A stretch of DNA of 64,000 bases, taken from AG25 sp035604455 (GTDB lineage: Bacteria > Gemmatimonadota > Gemmatimonadetes > Gemmatimonadales > GWC2-71-9). Shown here in pieces: positions 17,989-26,163 of this stretch (the stretch's first letter is position 1; each line of letters begins with the position of its first letter). Where the stretch lies: NCBI GenBank assembly GCA_035604455.1, contig DATNIM010000100.1, positions 1-64,000 of the forward strand. Reading direction: 5' to 3'. The translations under genes were made by a program, and so were the position numbers. Below the pieces are notes generated by a model. It was not told the DNA's origin, ran no database searches, and worked only from the letters and a program-made list of their open reading frames with translations.

Positions 17989-19373
17989 AGGTGGATCACG
18001 CGGCCGAGGGAGTCCAGTGCGGCTTCCGCCACGGCCTCCGAGAGGGTGGGGTGGGCGTGGATCGCGAGTTCGACCTCTTCCACCGTGTACTCGTTCTCGC
18101 GCGCCACGACGAGCTCGTGGATCAGCTCCGATGCGCGGCTCCCTACGATGTGCGCCCCGACAATTTCGCCGTACTTCGTATCGCGGATCACTTTCACGAA
18201 GCCTTCTGTCTCACCGCTCGTTCTCGCGCGCCCGTTCGCCGAAAAGGGGAAGCGCCCGACGCTGTACGCCAACCCGCGCTCCTTGGCCTGCGCCTCGGTG
18301 AGCCCGATGCTTGCCACCTCCGGACTGCAGTAGGTGACGTTCGGCACGTTGTCGTACCGAATCGGATGCGGCTCGAGGCCTGCGATGCGCTCGACCGCGT
18401 TGATGCCTTCTCGACTGCCCTTGTGTGCGAGCATCGGGGGCCCGGCGACGTCGCCGATCGCGTAGACCCCGGGGGCGGTCGTCTCGAGGTATTGATTGAC
18501 CTTCACGAAGCCGCGGTCCGTGAGCTCCACCCCCGCCTCGGGGAGGCCGTCCGAATTCGGTGCACGCCCCGTTGCCACGAGCACGGCCGCCGCTTCCACG
18601 GTGCGCGGAGTGCCGCCGGTCGGCGTGACGTCGAGTGTTACCGACGCGGTCTCGACGACGGTCCGCGAGACCGTCGCGCCGGTCACGATCTCGATCTTGC
18701 GCTTGCGATAGCTCCGCGTCAGCGCCTCGGAACTCTCCGCGTCCTCAAGCGGCAGCACTCGGGGCAGCGCTTCGATGATCGTCACCCGTGTGCCGAACGC
18801 GTTGAAGATGTCGGCGAACTCCATGCCGACCGCCCCAGCGCCGATGATGGCGAGCGAGGGGGGGGCGTGATCCAAGAACAGTGCTTCATCCGAGGACAAC
18901 ACCGTGGTTCCGTTCAGCGCCAGGCCGGCTTGCGGTAGCCCCTTGACCCGGGAGCCTGTGGCGAGCACGACGCCGCGGCGGGCTTCATAGATGTCGCTCC
19001 CTACTTGGACCCGCCGGCCGGGCAGCAGCACGCCCGTGCCCTTCACGACCGTGATCTTGTTTTTCTTCATCAGGAACTCGACGCCCTTCGAGTTCTGCTC
19101 GCTAACGCGACGGGACCGTGTCATGGCTACCCGGTAGTCGGTCTTCACTCCCTCTGCGGTGACGCCGAATTCCGCCGCGTCGCGGACCGCCATGACCAAT
19201 GAGGCCGACGCGAGGAGCGCCTTGGTCGGGATGCAGCCGATATTCACGCACACCCCGCCGAGCTTGTCGCGCTCGACGACGGCGGTCGCGAGGCCGAGCT
19301 GCGCCGCCCGGATCGCCGCGACATAGCCCGCTGGCCCGCCGCCCACCACGATGACATCAAACGAGTTTGCCAC
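17985..19373 (-). CDS. lpdA: Dihydrolipoyl dehydrogenase (E3)
   Basis: FAD-dependent E3 that reoxidises dihydrolipoyl groups of the pyruvate dehydrogenase complex, and probably of the glycine cleavage system too. The FAD-binding motif VVGGGPAGYVAAIRA is at the N terminus, followed by the redox disulfide GGVCVNIGCIPTKALL. The NAD-binding motif is IIGAGAVGMEFADIF, and the dimer-interface catalytic segment AIHAHPTLSEAV carries the active-site histidine. Start: GTG at 19373 has GGAGG just upstream and gives the usual N terminus (462 residues). A GTG at 19409 overlaps the pdhC stop as GTGA and would add twelve residues; given how common that junction is here it cannot be excluded. Confidence 0.97.
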   Translation of the reverse strand: MANSFDVIVVGGGPAGYVAAIRAAQLGLATAVVERDKLGGVCVNIGCIPTKALLASASLVMAVRDAAEFGVTAEGVKTDYRVAMTRSRRVSEQNSKGVEFLMKKNKITVVKGTGVLLPGRRVQVGSDIYEARRGVVLATGSRVKGLPQAGLALNGTTVLSSDEALFLDHAPPSLAIIGAGAVGMEFADIFNAFGTRVTIIEALPRVLPLEDAESSEALTRSYRKRKIEIVTGATVSRTVVETASVTLDVTPTGGTPRTVEAAAVLVATGRAPNSDGLPEAGVELTDRGFVKVNQYLETTAPGVYAIGDVAGPPMLAHKGSREGINAVERIAGLEPHPIRYDNVPNVTYCSPEVASIGLTEAQAKERGLAYSVGRFPFSANGRARTSGETEGFVKVIRDTKYGEIVGAHIVGSRASELIHELVVARENEYTVEEVELAIHAHPTLSEAVAEAALDSLGRVIHL

Positions 19374-19405
19374 GACACCTCCGGCCGCGCGCCGCGGCCC
19401 CTGGT

Positions 19406-20701
19406 TCACAGCATGGCGAGGGGATTTTCGAGCATCTCCTTCAGGGTTTTCAAGAACGCCGCGCCGCTCGCGCCGTCGATCACGCGGTGATCGCAGCTGA
19501 GCGTTGTCCGGAGGCGCTGTCGCGGGACGACCTGCCCGTCGACGACCGCGGGTTTCGCGAGGACCGAGCCCACGGCCAGGATTCCCGCCTCAGGCGGGTT
19601 GATCACCGCCCCGAACTGGTCGATGTCGAACATACCGAGGTTTGAGACGGAGAACGTGGCGCCCGTGTACTCGGCTGGCTGCAGCCGCCGGGCACGCGCG
19701 CGCTCGGCGAGCGCCTTTGCCTCGTTACCGATTTCGGCGAGCGACTTGCGGTCCGCATGCCGGATGACGGGCGTGATCAAGCCGTCCTCGACCGCGACCG
19801 CCATGCCGAGGTGGACGTCGCGCCAGTAGCGGATGTGGTCGCCAACAAACCACGCGTTGCACGCGCGGTGTCGGGTGAGGGCGGCCGCGGTGGCTTTGAG
19901 CACGATGTCATTCACGCTCACGCGGTCTTCCGGGGTTCGTCGCGCGTTCAGCGCGGCCCGCGCCTCCATCGCCCGCTCCATGTCGACCTCGACCGTCAGG
20001 AAGAAGTGGGGAATCGGGCCGAGCGATGCGGCGAGGCGCTGCACGATGACCTTGCGCATCTGGGTGAGTGGCACGTCTTCGTAACCCCCCTCGGGAGCGA
20101 GCGGCGCGGGGGTCGCGGGCAGCGCCCCGGCCCCGAGTGTCACGGGCCGGCTTGGCGGAGGAGGCGAGAGGGGCGCCTCGCGCGCCTTGTCGAGGTCCCG
20201 CCGCACAACGCGGCCGCCGGGGCCCGAGCCGGACACGACTTTGAGATCCACGCCCGCTTCCTGCGCGATACGACGCGCGAGAGGTGACGCGCGGACGCGA
20301 GCGCGGGCACCGGGTGGCGCTTCGGTCGACAGGGGCTGTGGCGAACGCTCGGGCGCAGGCGCTGGTGAGCGCACGGCCTCGCTCGGCGCGGCGGCCCGGT
20401 CGACTGGGAGCGAGGGTGCAGGGGGAGATGGAGGCGGAGACGAGGGCGACCCCGGTTCCTCTCCCGGGACCGCAATCGCCGCGATTTCCCGGCCCACCGG
20501 CACGGTGGTCCCCTCGGCCGCTGACACGTTCGTGAGCACGCCGTCCGCGCGCGCCACGAGCTCCATGATCGCCTTGTCGGTCTCGATCTCGGCCAGCGTC
20601 TCGCCCGCGCGCACGGAGTCTCCCGCATGCCTGTGCCACTTCACGACGCGCCCCTCCTCCATCGTGGGGGAGAGCGCCTCCATGAACACCTTGACCGGCA
20701 T
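19406..20701 (-). CDS. pdhC: Pyruvate dehydrogenase E2, dihydrolipoamide acetyltransferase
   Basis: A 431-residue E2 with the standard order. One lipoyl domain covers about residues 1-80, with the lipoylated lysine in EIETDKAIMELVA. A Pro/Ala/Ser-rich linker follows, then a peripheral subunit-binding domain near 135-170 (ASPLARRIAQEAGVDL, GSGPGGRVVRRDLDKA). The 2-oxoacid acyltransferase core ends with the DHRVIDGASGAAFL active site (HxxxDG). A single lipoyl domain is typical of E2 proteins of split-E1 complexes. Its companion genes pdhA, pdhB and lpdA are adjacent. E2 of a branched-chain complex is the alternative, but context with one complete complex favours pyruvate. Confidence 0.94.
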   Translation of the reverse strand: MPVKVFMEALSPTMEEGRVVKWHRHAGDSVRAGETLAEIETDKAIMELVARADGVLTNVSAAEGTTVPVGREIAAIAVPGEEPGSPSSPPPSPPAPSLPVDRAAAPSEAVRSPAPAPERSPQPLSTEAPPGARARVRASPLARRIAQEAGVDLKVVSGSGPGGRVVRRDLDKAREAPLSPPPPSRPVTLGAGALPATPAPLAPEGGYEDVPLTQMRKVIVQRLAASLGPIPHFFLTVEVDMERAMEARAALNARRTPEDRVSVNDIVLKATAAALTRHRACNAWFVGDHIRYWRDVHLGMAVAVEDGLITPVIRHADRKSLAEIGNEAKALAERARARRLQPAEYTGATFSVSNLGMFDIDQFGAVINPPEAGILAVGSVLAKPAVVDGQVVPRQRLRTTLSCDHRVIDGASGAAFLKTLKEMLENPLAML

Positions 20702-20704
20702 GGG

Positions 20705-21688
20705 TCAGTCGAGGTACAGCACGCGCCGCGTTGCGGCGAGAATCTTTTCGGGCGACGGCTTCGCGGCGCGCTCGAGGTGTTTGTTGTAGGGCATCGGCAC
20801 GTCCGCTTGGGTGACGCGGAGGACCGGGGCGTCCAGCGAGTCGAAAGCCTCACGCTGGATGATGTCGACGACCTGGGCGCCGATCCCCGCGTGGGGCCAG
20901 CCCTCTTCGACCACGACGCACCGGTTCGTCTTGGAGACGGAAGCGATGATCGTCGCGTCGTCGAGCGGCCGGAGGGAGCGGAGGTCCACGACCTCCGCGC
21001 TCACCCCGAGCTCGCCGGCGAGCAGCTCCGCGGCCTTGAGCGCCGGAGCGACCGTCTTCGAATGGCAGACGAGCGTGACATCGGTTCCTGGCCGCTTCAC
21101 GTCCGCCGACCCGATGGGTACGAGATGCTCCCCCTCCGGGACCTCGCCCTTCGTGTTGTAGAGCATCTCGCCCTCGAGCACGATGACGGGGTTGTTGTCC
21201 CGGATCGCCGACTTGAGGAGCCCTTTGGCGTCGGCCGGCGTCGCCGGGCTTACGACCTTGAGACCCGGGATGTGCGCGAGCCAGGCGTCCCAAGCCTGCG
21301 AGTGTTGGGCGGCCAGTTGCAACGCCGCGCCGTTCGGGCCGCGGAACACGATCGGCACCGGGATCTGCCCGCCCGACATATAGAATATCTTGGCCGCCGA
21401 ATTGACGATCTGGTCCAGCGCGAGCAGGGCGAAGTTCCAGGTCATGAACTCGACCACGGGTCGGAGGCCCGCCATCGCGGCGCCCACGCCGACGCCCGCG
21501 AATCCGAGCTCGGCGATCGGTGTGTCGAGGACCCGCATCGGGCCGAACTCCTCGAGCAGTCCACGGCTGACCTTGTAGGCTCCCTGATAGACGCCCACTT
21601 CCTCCCCGAGCACAAAGACGCTCGCGTCGCGCTGCATCTCCTCGCGCAGCGCCTGATTCAGCGCGTCCCGATAAGTGAGGGTGGCCAT
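20705..21688 (-). CDS. pdhB: Pyruvate dehydrogenase E1 subunit beta
   Basis: A 327-residue transketolase-like beta subunit of the alpha2beta2 E1, forming the thiamine diphosphate site with PdhA. Recognisable segments: LTYRDALNQALREEM, VFVLGEEVGVYQGAYKVSRG, FGPMRVLDTPIAELGFAGV, the RGPNGAALQLAAQHSQ loop and VSPATPADAKGLLKSAI. Start ATG at 21688 shares one base with the pdhA stop (TGATG). The pdhC start lies three bases after its stop. Together with PdhA it decarboxylates pyruvate and acetylates the E2 lipoyl arm. Confidence 0.96.
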   Translation of the reverse strand: MATLTYRDALNQALREEMQRDASVFVLGEEVGVYQGAYKVSRGLLEEFGPMRVLDTPIAELGFAGVGVGAAMAGLRPVVEFMTWNFALLALDQIVNSAAKIFYMSGGQIPVPIVFRGPNGAALQLAAQHSQAWDAWLAHIPGLKVVSPATPADAKGLLKSAIRDNNPVIVLEGEMLYNTKGEVPEGEHLVPIGSADVKRPGTDVTLVCHSKTVAPALKAAELLAGELGVSAEVVDLRSLRPLDDATIIASVSKTNRCVVVEEGWPHAGIGAQVVDIIQREAFDSLDAPVLRVTQADVPMPYNKHLERAAKPSPEKILAATRRVLYLD

Positions 21689-22683
21689 CAGTCGGCGAGC
21701 ACGTGGGCGAACAGTTCGGTCGGGTCCGGGTCGGGGCTGCCGTCTGCGTACTTCACGGCGGCTTCGACTTCCGCTCGCACGGCGGCGTCGAGTTCGTCCA
21801 GGGCCGCCTGATCGATCGCTCCGGTGTCTTTCAGTCGGTGCGCCAGCTGCGTGATAGGGTCGCGCTTCTTCTGCTCCTCGACCTCATCCTTGGTCCGATA
21901 GACGCCGTACAACGGGTCCGACATGGAGTGGCCCATGTAGCGGTAGGTACGGACCTCGAGGAGCGTGGGGTGGCCGCGGCGCGCCCGCGCGACCGCGCGC
22001 TCGGTGGCGTCGAGCACGGTGAGCACGTCCATCCCGTTCACGAGCTCCGCCGCCATGTCGTAGCTACAGGCGTGTTCCACGACGTCGGTGACCGCGGCGA
22101 CGCGCTCGAAGGCCGTCCCCATGCCGTAGCGGTTGTTCTCGCAGATGAACACGACGGGGAGTTTCCACACGGAGGCCATGTTCAGGGCCTCGTGGAACGC
22201 CCCGATGTTCACGGCGGCTTCTCCGAAGAAGCAGAGGCACACCTGGGTACCCTGGCGGTACTTGATGGCGTAGCCGATGCCCGTGGCGAGCGGGAGGTGG
22301 CCGCCAACGATCGCGTGGCCACCCAGGAAACCGCGGGAGGCGTCGAAGAGGTGCATCGAGCCGCCCTTGCCCTTCGAGCAGCCGGTCGCCTTCCCGAACA
22401 ACTCTGCCATGACGGCGCGGGCGGGGACACCGCGGACCAGGGCTTGAGCGTGCTCGCGGTAGGAGCAGAGGATGTAGTCGTCGGGTTGGAGCGTCGCGAG
22501 GGCCCCGACGGCGACGGCTTCCTGGCCGACATAGAGGTGACAGAACCCGCCGATCTTCCCCAACGCATACGCCTCTGCCGCCTTCTCCTCGAAGCGGCGC
22601 ACGAGCAACATCTCCCGGAGCAAGCGGCGCTCGCGTTCGAGCTGGGCGTCACCCTGCGGGGCCTGCGTCATTTTGGTGGCCAC
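21688..22683 (-). CDS. pdhA: Pyruvate dehydrogenase E1 subunit alpha
   Basis: A 331-residue E1 alpha subunit. It contains the family segments RRFEEKAAEAYALGKIGGFCHLY, GRGGSMH-like SKGKGGSMHLFDASRGFLGGHAIVG, the thiamine diphosphate motif FFGEAAVNIGAFHEALNMA (GDGxxNxG-like, with E in place of D) and VFICENNRYGMGTAFERV. TYRYMGHSMSDP is the phosphorylation-loop region of eukaryotic homologues. The start is GTG at 22683, nine bases after the lipA stop. It heads the E1-E2-E3 set. Confidence 0.96.
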   Translation of the reverse strand: MATKMTQAPQGDAQLERERRLLREMLLVRRFEEKAAEAYALGKIGGFCHLYVGQEAVAVGALATLQPDDYILCSYREHAQALVRGVPARAVMAELFGKATGCSKGKGGSMHLFDASRGFLGGHAIVGGHLPLATGIGYAIKYRQGTQVCLCFFGEAAVNIGAFHEALNMASVWKLPVVFICENNRYGMGTAFERVAAVTDVVEHACSYDMAAELVNGMDVLTVLDATERAVARARRGHPTLLEVRTYRYMGHSMSDPLYGVYRTKDEVEEQKKRDPITQLAHRLKDTGAIDQAALDELDAAVRAEVEAAVKYADGSPDPDPTELFAHVLAD

Positions 22684-22692
22684 TGGGACGCT

Positions 22693-23595
22693 CTACGCCG
22701 ACCGCGCTGCACGGTCGACCTGCTCCCACGCATGGTAGCTCGATCGGACGAGCGGCCCGGCCTCGACGTGGAGGTAGCCCAGTGCGCGACCAAACCGCGC
22801 GAGTTCGGCGAACTCCTCCGGCGTGTAGTAACGCGCGACAGGCAAATGGTTGGTGGAGGGCCGCAGATACTGGCCTAGCGTCAGGATGTCGACCCCCTCC
22901 GCGCGCAGGTCCTGCATCGCGCCGCGAAGTTCGTCCCACTCCTCGCCCAACCCGCACATGATCCCGGACTTGGTCAAGAGATCCGGCGCCCATCGCTTCG
23001 CCCGACCCAACAGCTCGAGCGCGCGCCCGTAGCGCCCGCCTGGGCGCGCCAGGCGGTACAAGCGCTCAACGGTCTCGAGGTTGTGGTTCAGGATGTCGGG
23101 CTGGGCTTCTACAATGAGGCGCAGCGCCTCGGGCCGCCCCTGAAAGTCGGGCACGAGCAGCTCAACCGACGCTCCCGGCGTGCGGCGGCGGATCGCGCCG
23201 ACCGACGCCGCAAACACCTCCGCCCCGCCGTTCGGGAGGTCGTCCCGATCCACGCTCGTGATGACCACGTGACGGAGCCCCAGGCGCTCGACCGCCTGCG
23301 CCAGCCGCTCGGGTTCCTCCGCGTCCAAGGGCCCCGGGGTCCCGTGCTCGACCGCGCAGTAGGCACAGTTTCTGGTGCAACGAGCGCCCAGGATCATAAA
23401 CGTCGCCGCCCGGTGCTCCCAGCATTCCCCCACGTTAGGGCAATGCGCCTCTTCGCAGACTGTATGGAGGGTGAGCTCTCGCAGCAGGGCGCGCACGGCC
23501 ACGTAGTTCGGACCGCCGGGCGCTTGTACTTTGAGCCAGCCAGGCTTGCGAGCCGGCAAGGTGCGGGGAGCGAGTTGCACGAGGGATGCCGGCAT
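22693..23595 (-). CDS. lipA: Lipoyl synthase
   Basis: A 300-residue radical-SAM enzyme that inserts two sulfurs into octanoyl groups on lipoyl domains. Both iron-sulfur motifs are visible: the auxiliary-cluster cysteines in CEEAHCPNVGECW (about residues 48-60) and the radical-SAM CxxxCxxC in CTRNCAYCAVEHG. VVITSVDRDDLPNGGAEVFA and KSGIMCGLGEEWDE are further signatures, and the C-terminal VRSSYHAWEQ holds the conserved serine that ligates the auxiliary cluster. It sits between thiO and pdhA, in the operon that contains its E2 substrate and lipB. Confidence 0.97.
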   Translation of the reverse strand: MPASLVQLAPRTLPARKPGWLKVQAPGGPNYVAVRALLRELTLHTVCEEAHCPNVGECWEHRAATFMILGARCTRNCAYCAVEHGTPGPLDAEEPERLAQAVERLGLRHVVITSVDRDDLPNGGAEVFAASVGAIRRRTPGASVELLVPDFQGRPEALRLIVEAQPDILNHNLETVERLYRLARPGGRYGRALELLGRAKRWAPDLLTKSGIMCGLGEEWDELRGAMQDLRAEGVDILTLGQYLRPSTNHLPVARYYTPEEFAELARFGRALGYLHVEAGPLVRSSYHAWEQVDRAARSA

Positions 23596-23670
23596 GCTGA
23601 TCCTTGGGGCGGCTCGGGGGGAAGATACCCGCTCCCCAACGGGTGGGGTAGCAGGATACGACGGGCGGGT

Positions 23671-24852
23671 TCAACCGGGTGGTTGATCGCTGCCGTCGTT
23701 ACTCGCCTGCTGCGGGTCGGTCCTCGCGCTTCGCCGACTTGGGCGGCGCTTCCCGCCATCGTGGCGTCCGGGCCGCCACGGCGTCACGTCGACCGTCGTG
23801 GACCCCGTGCTCACGAGGTCCCCGATCACCTCGCCCGTTAGGGCCGCGAGGAGCACGCCGTTGCGCCCGTGCCCGGTCGCGTACCACAGGCTGCTCACGT
23901 CTGGATCCTGCCCGACAAAGGGGGCCCCGTCCGGCGTGACGGGCCGCAGACCGGCCCACATGCGCAGAACCGGTTGCGGCTCAAGCGCGGGCATCAGGCG
24001 GACTGCGCTGCGGAAGATCTGCGCCAGCCCCTCATTTGTGACGCGGCATTCGAAGCCGGCATGCTCCATCGTGCTGCCCAGGACTGCCTCCTCGCCCCGG
24101 GCCAGCACGTAGCAGTGGTCGTAATAGAGGATTGCGCGGGCGTGGCGATCGGGCCAAGCGGTCGCCGCGAGTTGGCCCCGTACCGGCTCCACCGTGAGCG
24201 GTCGAGGCAGCCCCGAGAGTCCCGGGGACCACGCGCCCGCGGCGACAACCACGTGCTCGCTCGCTACGGCCTCCGTCGCACTGATCACTCCGGTCGCCCG
24301 ACCGCCTTCCGTGGTCACGCCCGTCACGCGCTCCATCACGAGGACCGCCCCCAAGCGTCTTGCGTCCGCCAGCAACGCCCGCGTGAGGGCCTGCGGGTCG
24401 AGGGCGCCGTCCTCGGGTGCGAACAGCGCTCCCCGGCACTCGGGGGCCATCCCTTCCCACCGCTCGGCGACCTCGCCCGCGCCAAGCCAGTCGCAACGGA
24501 GGCCCGCTTGTCGTTGCGCGGCGACACTTGTTTTCAGTCGGTGCTCGCTCGCCTCATCAAACGCCAGCGACGCGATCCCCGAGCGCCACAGCCCGACGTC
24601 GATGCCGGTAGCGTCCAGCAAGGTCGGGGCGAGGGCGTCGTAGAGGTCGCGGGCCCGCAGGCTGAGACTGAGCGCATCCTCACCCGCCGGCTCGATTTGC
24701 GCCGCGAGCATGCCGGCGGAGGCGGGGGACGCGGCGGCGACGTCCGGGCCGGGCTCGAAGACCGCGACGGCGAGACCACGCAGCGCCGCTGCGCGAGCGC
24801 AGGCCGCCCCGATCACCCCCCCGCCGATAACGGCGACATCACACCGTTTCAT
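23671..24852 (-). CDS. thiO: FAD-dependent amino acid oxidase, probable glycine oxidase ThiO
   Basis: A 393-residue DAO-family flavoprotein. The N-terminal FAD-binding motif is VAVIGGGVIGAACARAAALRGLAVAVFE. The segment AASPASAGMLAAQIEP and the C-terminal ATGHGRNGVLLAALTGEVI resemble glycine oxidases, which make dehydroglycine for the thiazole of thiamine. WAGLRPVTPDGAPFVG is also conserved. No thiamine genes (thiG, thiS) lie nearby, so sarcosine- or D-amino-acid oxidase activity is possible; but PDH next door needs thiamine diphosphate. The last 30 residues are a basic low-complexity tail. First in the lipA-pdh run, 75 bases upstream of lipA. Confidence 0.82.
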   Translation of the reverse strand: MKRCDVAVIGGGVIGAACARAAALRGLAVAVFEPGPDVAAASPASAGMLAAQIEPAGEDALSLSLRARDLYDALAPTLLDATGIDVGLWRSGIASLAFDEASEHRLKTSVAAQRQAGLRCDWLGAGEVAERWEGMAPECRGALFAPEDGALDPQALTRALLADARRLGAVLVMERVTGVTTEGGRATGVISATEAVASEHVVVAAGAWSPGLSGLPRPLTVEPVRGQLAATAWPDRHARAILYYDHCYVLARGEEAVLGSTMEHAGFECRVTNEGLAQIFRSAVRLMPALEPQPVLRMWAGLRPVTPDGAPFVGQDPDVSSLWYATGHGRNGVLLAALTGEVIGDLVSTGSTTVDVTPWRPGRHDGGKRRPSRRSARTDPQQASNDGSDQPPG

Positions 24853-24924
24853 CAGTTGGCGGACGTGAAACTCACCGCCACCTGTGCCCGTAGGACAGTG
24901 TGGGAGGGTTCAGCAGAGGACACC

Positions 24925-25149
24925 ATGTTCCGCAATCTCATCGGGTTCGCCGTCTTCGCTATCGTAGCCTGGCTCGTTTTGCGCGTCGCCTTCGGGCTGC
25001 TCAGCGGCCTCATCGGCCTCGCCGTGATGCTGCTGTGGCTCGCGGCGATCGGGTTCGGCCTTTACCTGGTCCTTCGCCTCATCAGCCCCACAACTGCCGA
25101 CCGAGTCCGCGAGTTGATTCGTGGCAAGGGTCGACCGGCAGGCGCGTAG
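24925..25149 (+). CDS. Small two-helix membrane protein
   Basis: A 74-residue protein with two hydrophobic helices (IGFAVFAIVAWLVLRVAFGL and LIGLAVMLLWLAAIGFGLYLVL) and a basic cytoplasmic tail (VRELIRGKGRPAGA). The ATG has a good ribosome-binding site, CAGAGGA, 5-11 bases upstream. It is divergent from thiO, whose start lies 72 bases away, so the two share a promoter region. No known family recognised; length and layout resemble small envelope-stress proteins, but that is only a resemblance. Confidence 0.65.
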   Translation: MFRNLIGFAVFAIVAWLVLRVAFGLLSGLIGLAVMLLWLAAIGFGLYLVLRLISPTTADRVRELIRGKGRPAGA

Positions 25150-25206
25150 GCCGATCGCCCCTGTAAGTCCGGCATGCCGCGCACCCCAGTCGGCCGAGTG
25201 CGCGCC

Positions 25207-26163
25207 CTAGCGTTCATCCAGCCTCGTCAACACGGCCCACGCGAGCAGGGGAATGAGGATTTCGTGGTGCCCGGTGATCTGGACGCCGCGTCCGCCCTCG
25301 AGGGTGGGGCGTTCGACCACGTTCACCCGCGGGCGATAGTGCCGCTGCATGTCGCAATCGCAGGCGGTAAACCGCGCGGGTTTGCCGTCGTGCAGATTGC
25401 GCGCGATGGAGAGCGCCTTCAAAAACACCTCGGGCATGACGACGGCGCTTCCCAGGTTCAGGACGACGCCGCCGTCGTCGAGGGCTGGCAGCGAAGCGGC
25501 GAGACGCCGGAAATCGCGGTGGCTTGTGGCGCCGAGGGCCGCGCCGTCGGCGCTTGGGTGCTGGTGGATGATCTCGGCGCCGATCGTGACGTGCACTGTG
25601 ACCGGCACCCCGAGCCGGGCGCACGCCACGAGCACCGAGACATCGGGCGCTGTGAGGTTGGCCCGGCGCGCGAGGGCTGTAGCCAGGGCCTCACCCGTGC
25701 CCTGATCGTTCCGGGCCCCGGCGGCAATGGCTCCGTTCATGTCGCGTCCCGTTTCGTCGGCCATGCCGAACGTCCCGTCTCGCAAGCCTGCGCCCACGTC
25801 CTCGCTCGTGCCCCCGTAGGCGGCGAGCTCGAAATCGTGGATCGCGGCGCTCCCGTTCATCGCCACGTGGGTGATCACGCGACGCCCTAGGAGCTCGATC
25901 AGCACGGGGCCGACGCCGACCTTGATGACGTGCCCGCCGAGCATGACGACAACGCCCCGCCGGCCCGCGGCGGTGACCAGCTGGTCCACGACAAAGCGCA
26001 GATCGCGCGCGGCCAGCACGTCGGGCAGGCTCTGCCAGAACGCACGGAAGCTGTCATCGGCGTTCCGCGCGTGGGCGAGCACCGGGGGCGACACACGGTG
26101 CGCGCGGTCGGTCACCGAGACCGTCCGCACCTTCGCGAGATCGGCCTCGCGATACTCCGTCAT
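25207..26163 (-). CDS. Deoxyhypusine-synthase-like NAD-binding protein (tentative)
   Basis: A 318-residue conserved-looking protein. The middle contains GGHVIKVGVGPVLIELL, then VITHVAMNGSAAIHDFELAAYG and TSEDVGAGLRDGTFG, then VPVTVHVTIGAEIIHQHP and VVLNLGSAVVMPEVFLKAL. This order (a loss-of-acid-residue 'VTxxxGxxHD' strand, a helical block, 'G-S-D/E-x-H', then a glycine-rich nucleotide loop) resembles deoxyhypusine synthase and related homospermidine synthases, but I cannot align the catalytic lysine with confidence. No signal peptide or membrane helix. It overlaps the glycosyltransferase gene upstream as ATGA (26160-26163), so it is probably translated with it. A polyamine-related or purely structural role are both open. 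Confidence 0.55.
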   Translation of the reverse strand: MTEYREADLAKVRTVSVTDRAHRVSPPVLAHARNADDSFRAFWQSLPDVLAARDLRFVVDQLVTAAGRRGVVVMLGGHVIKVGVGPVLIELLGRRVITHVAMNGSAAIHDFELAAYGGTSEDVGAGLRDGTFGMADETGRDMNGAIAAGARNDQGTGEALATALARRANLTAPDVSVLVACARLGVPVTVHVTIGAEIIHQHPSADGAALGATSHRDFRRLAASLPALDDGGVVLNLGSAVVMPEVFLKALSIARNLHDGKPARFTACDCDMQRHYRPRVNVVERPTLEGGRGVQITGHHEILIPLLAWAVLTRLDER

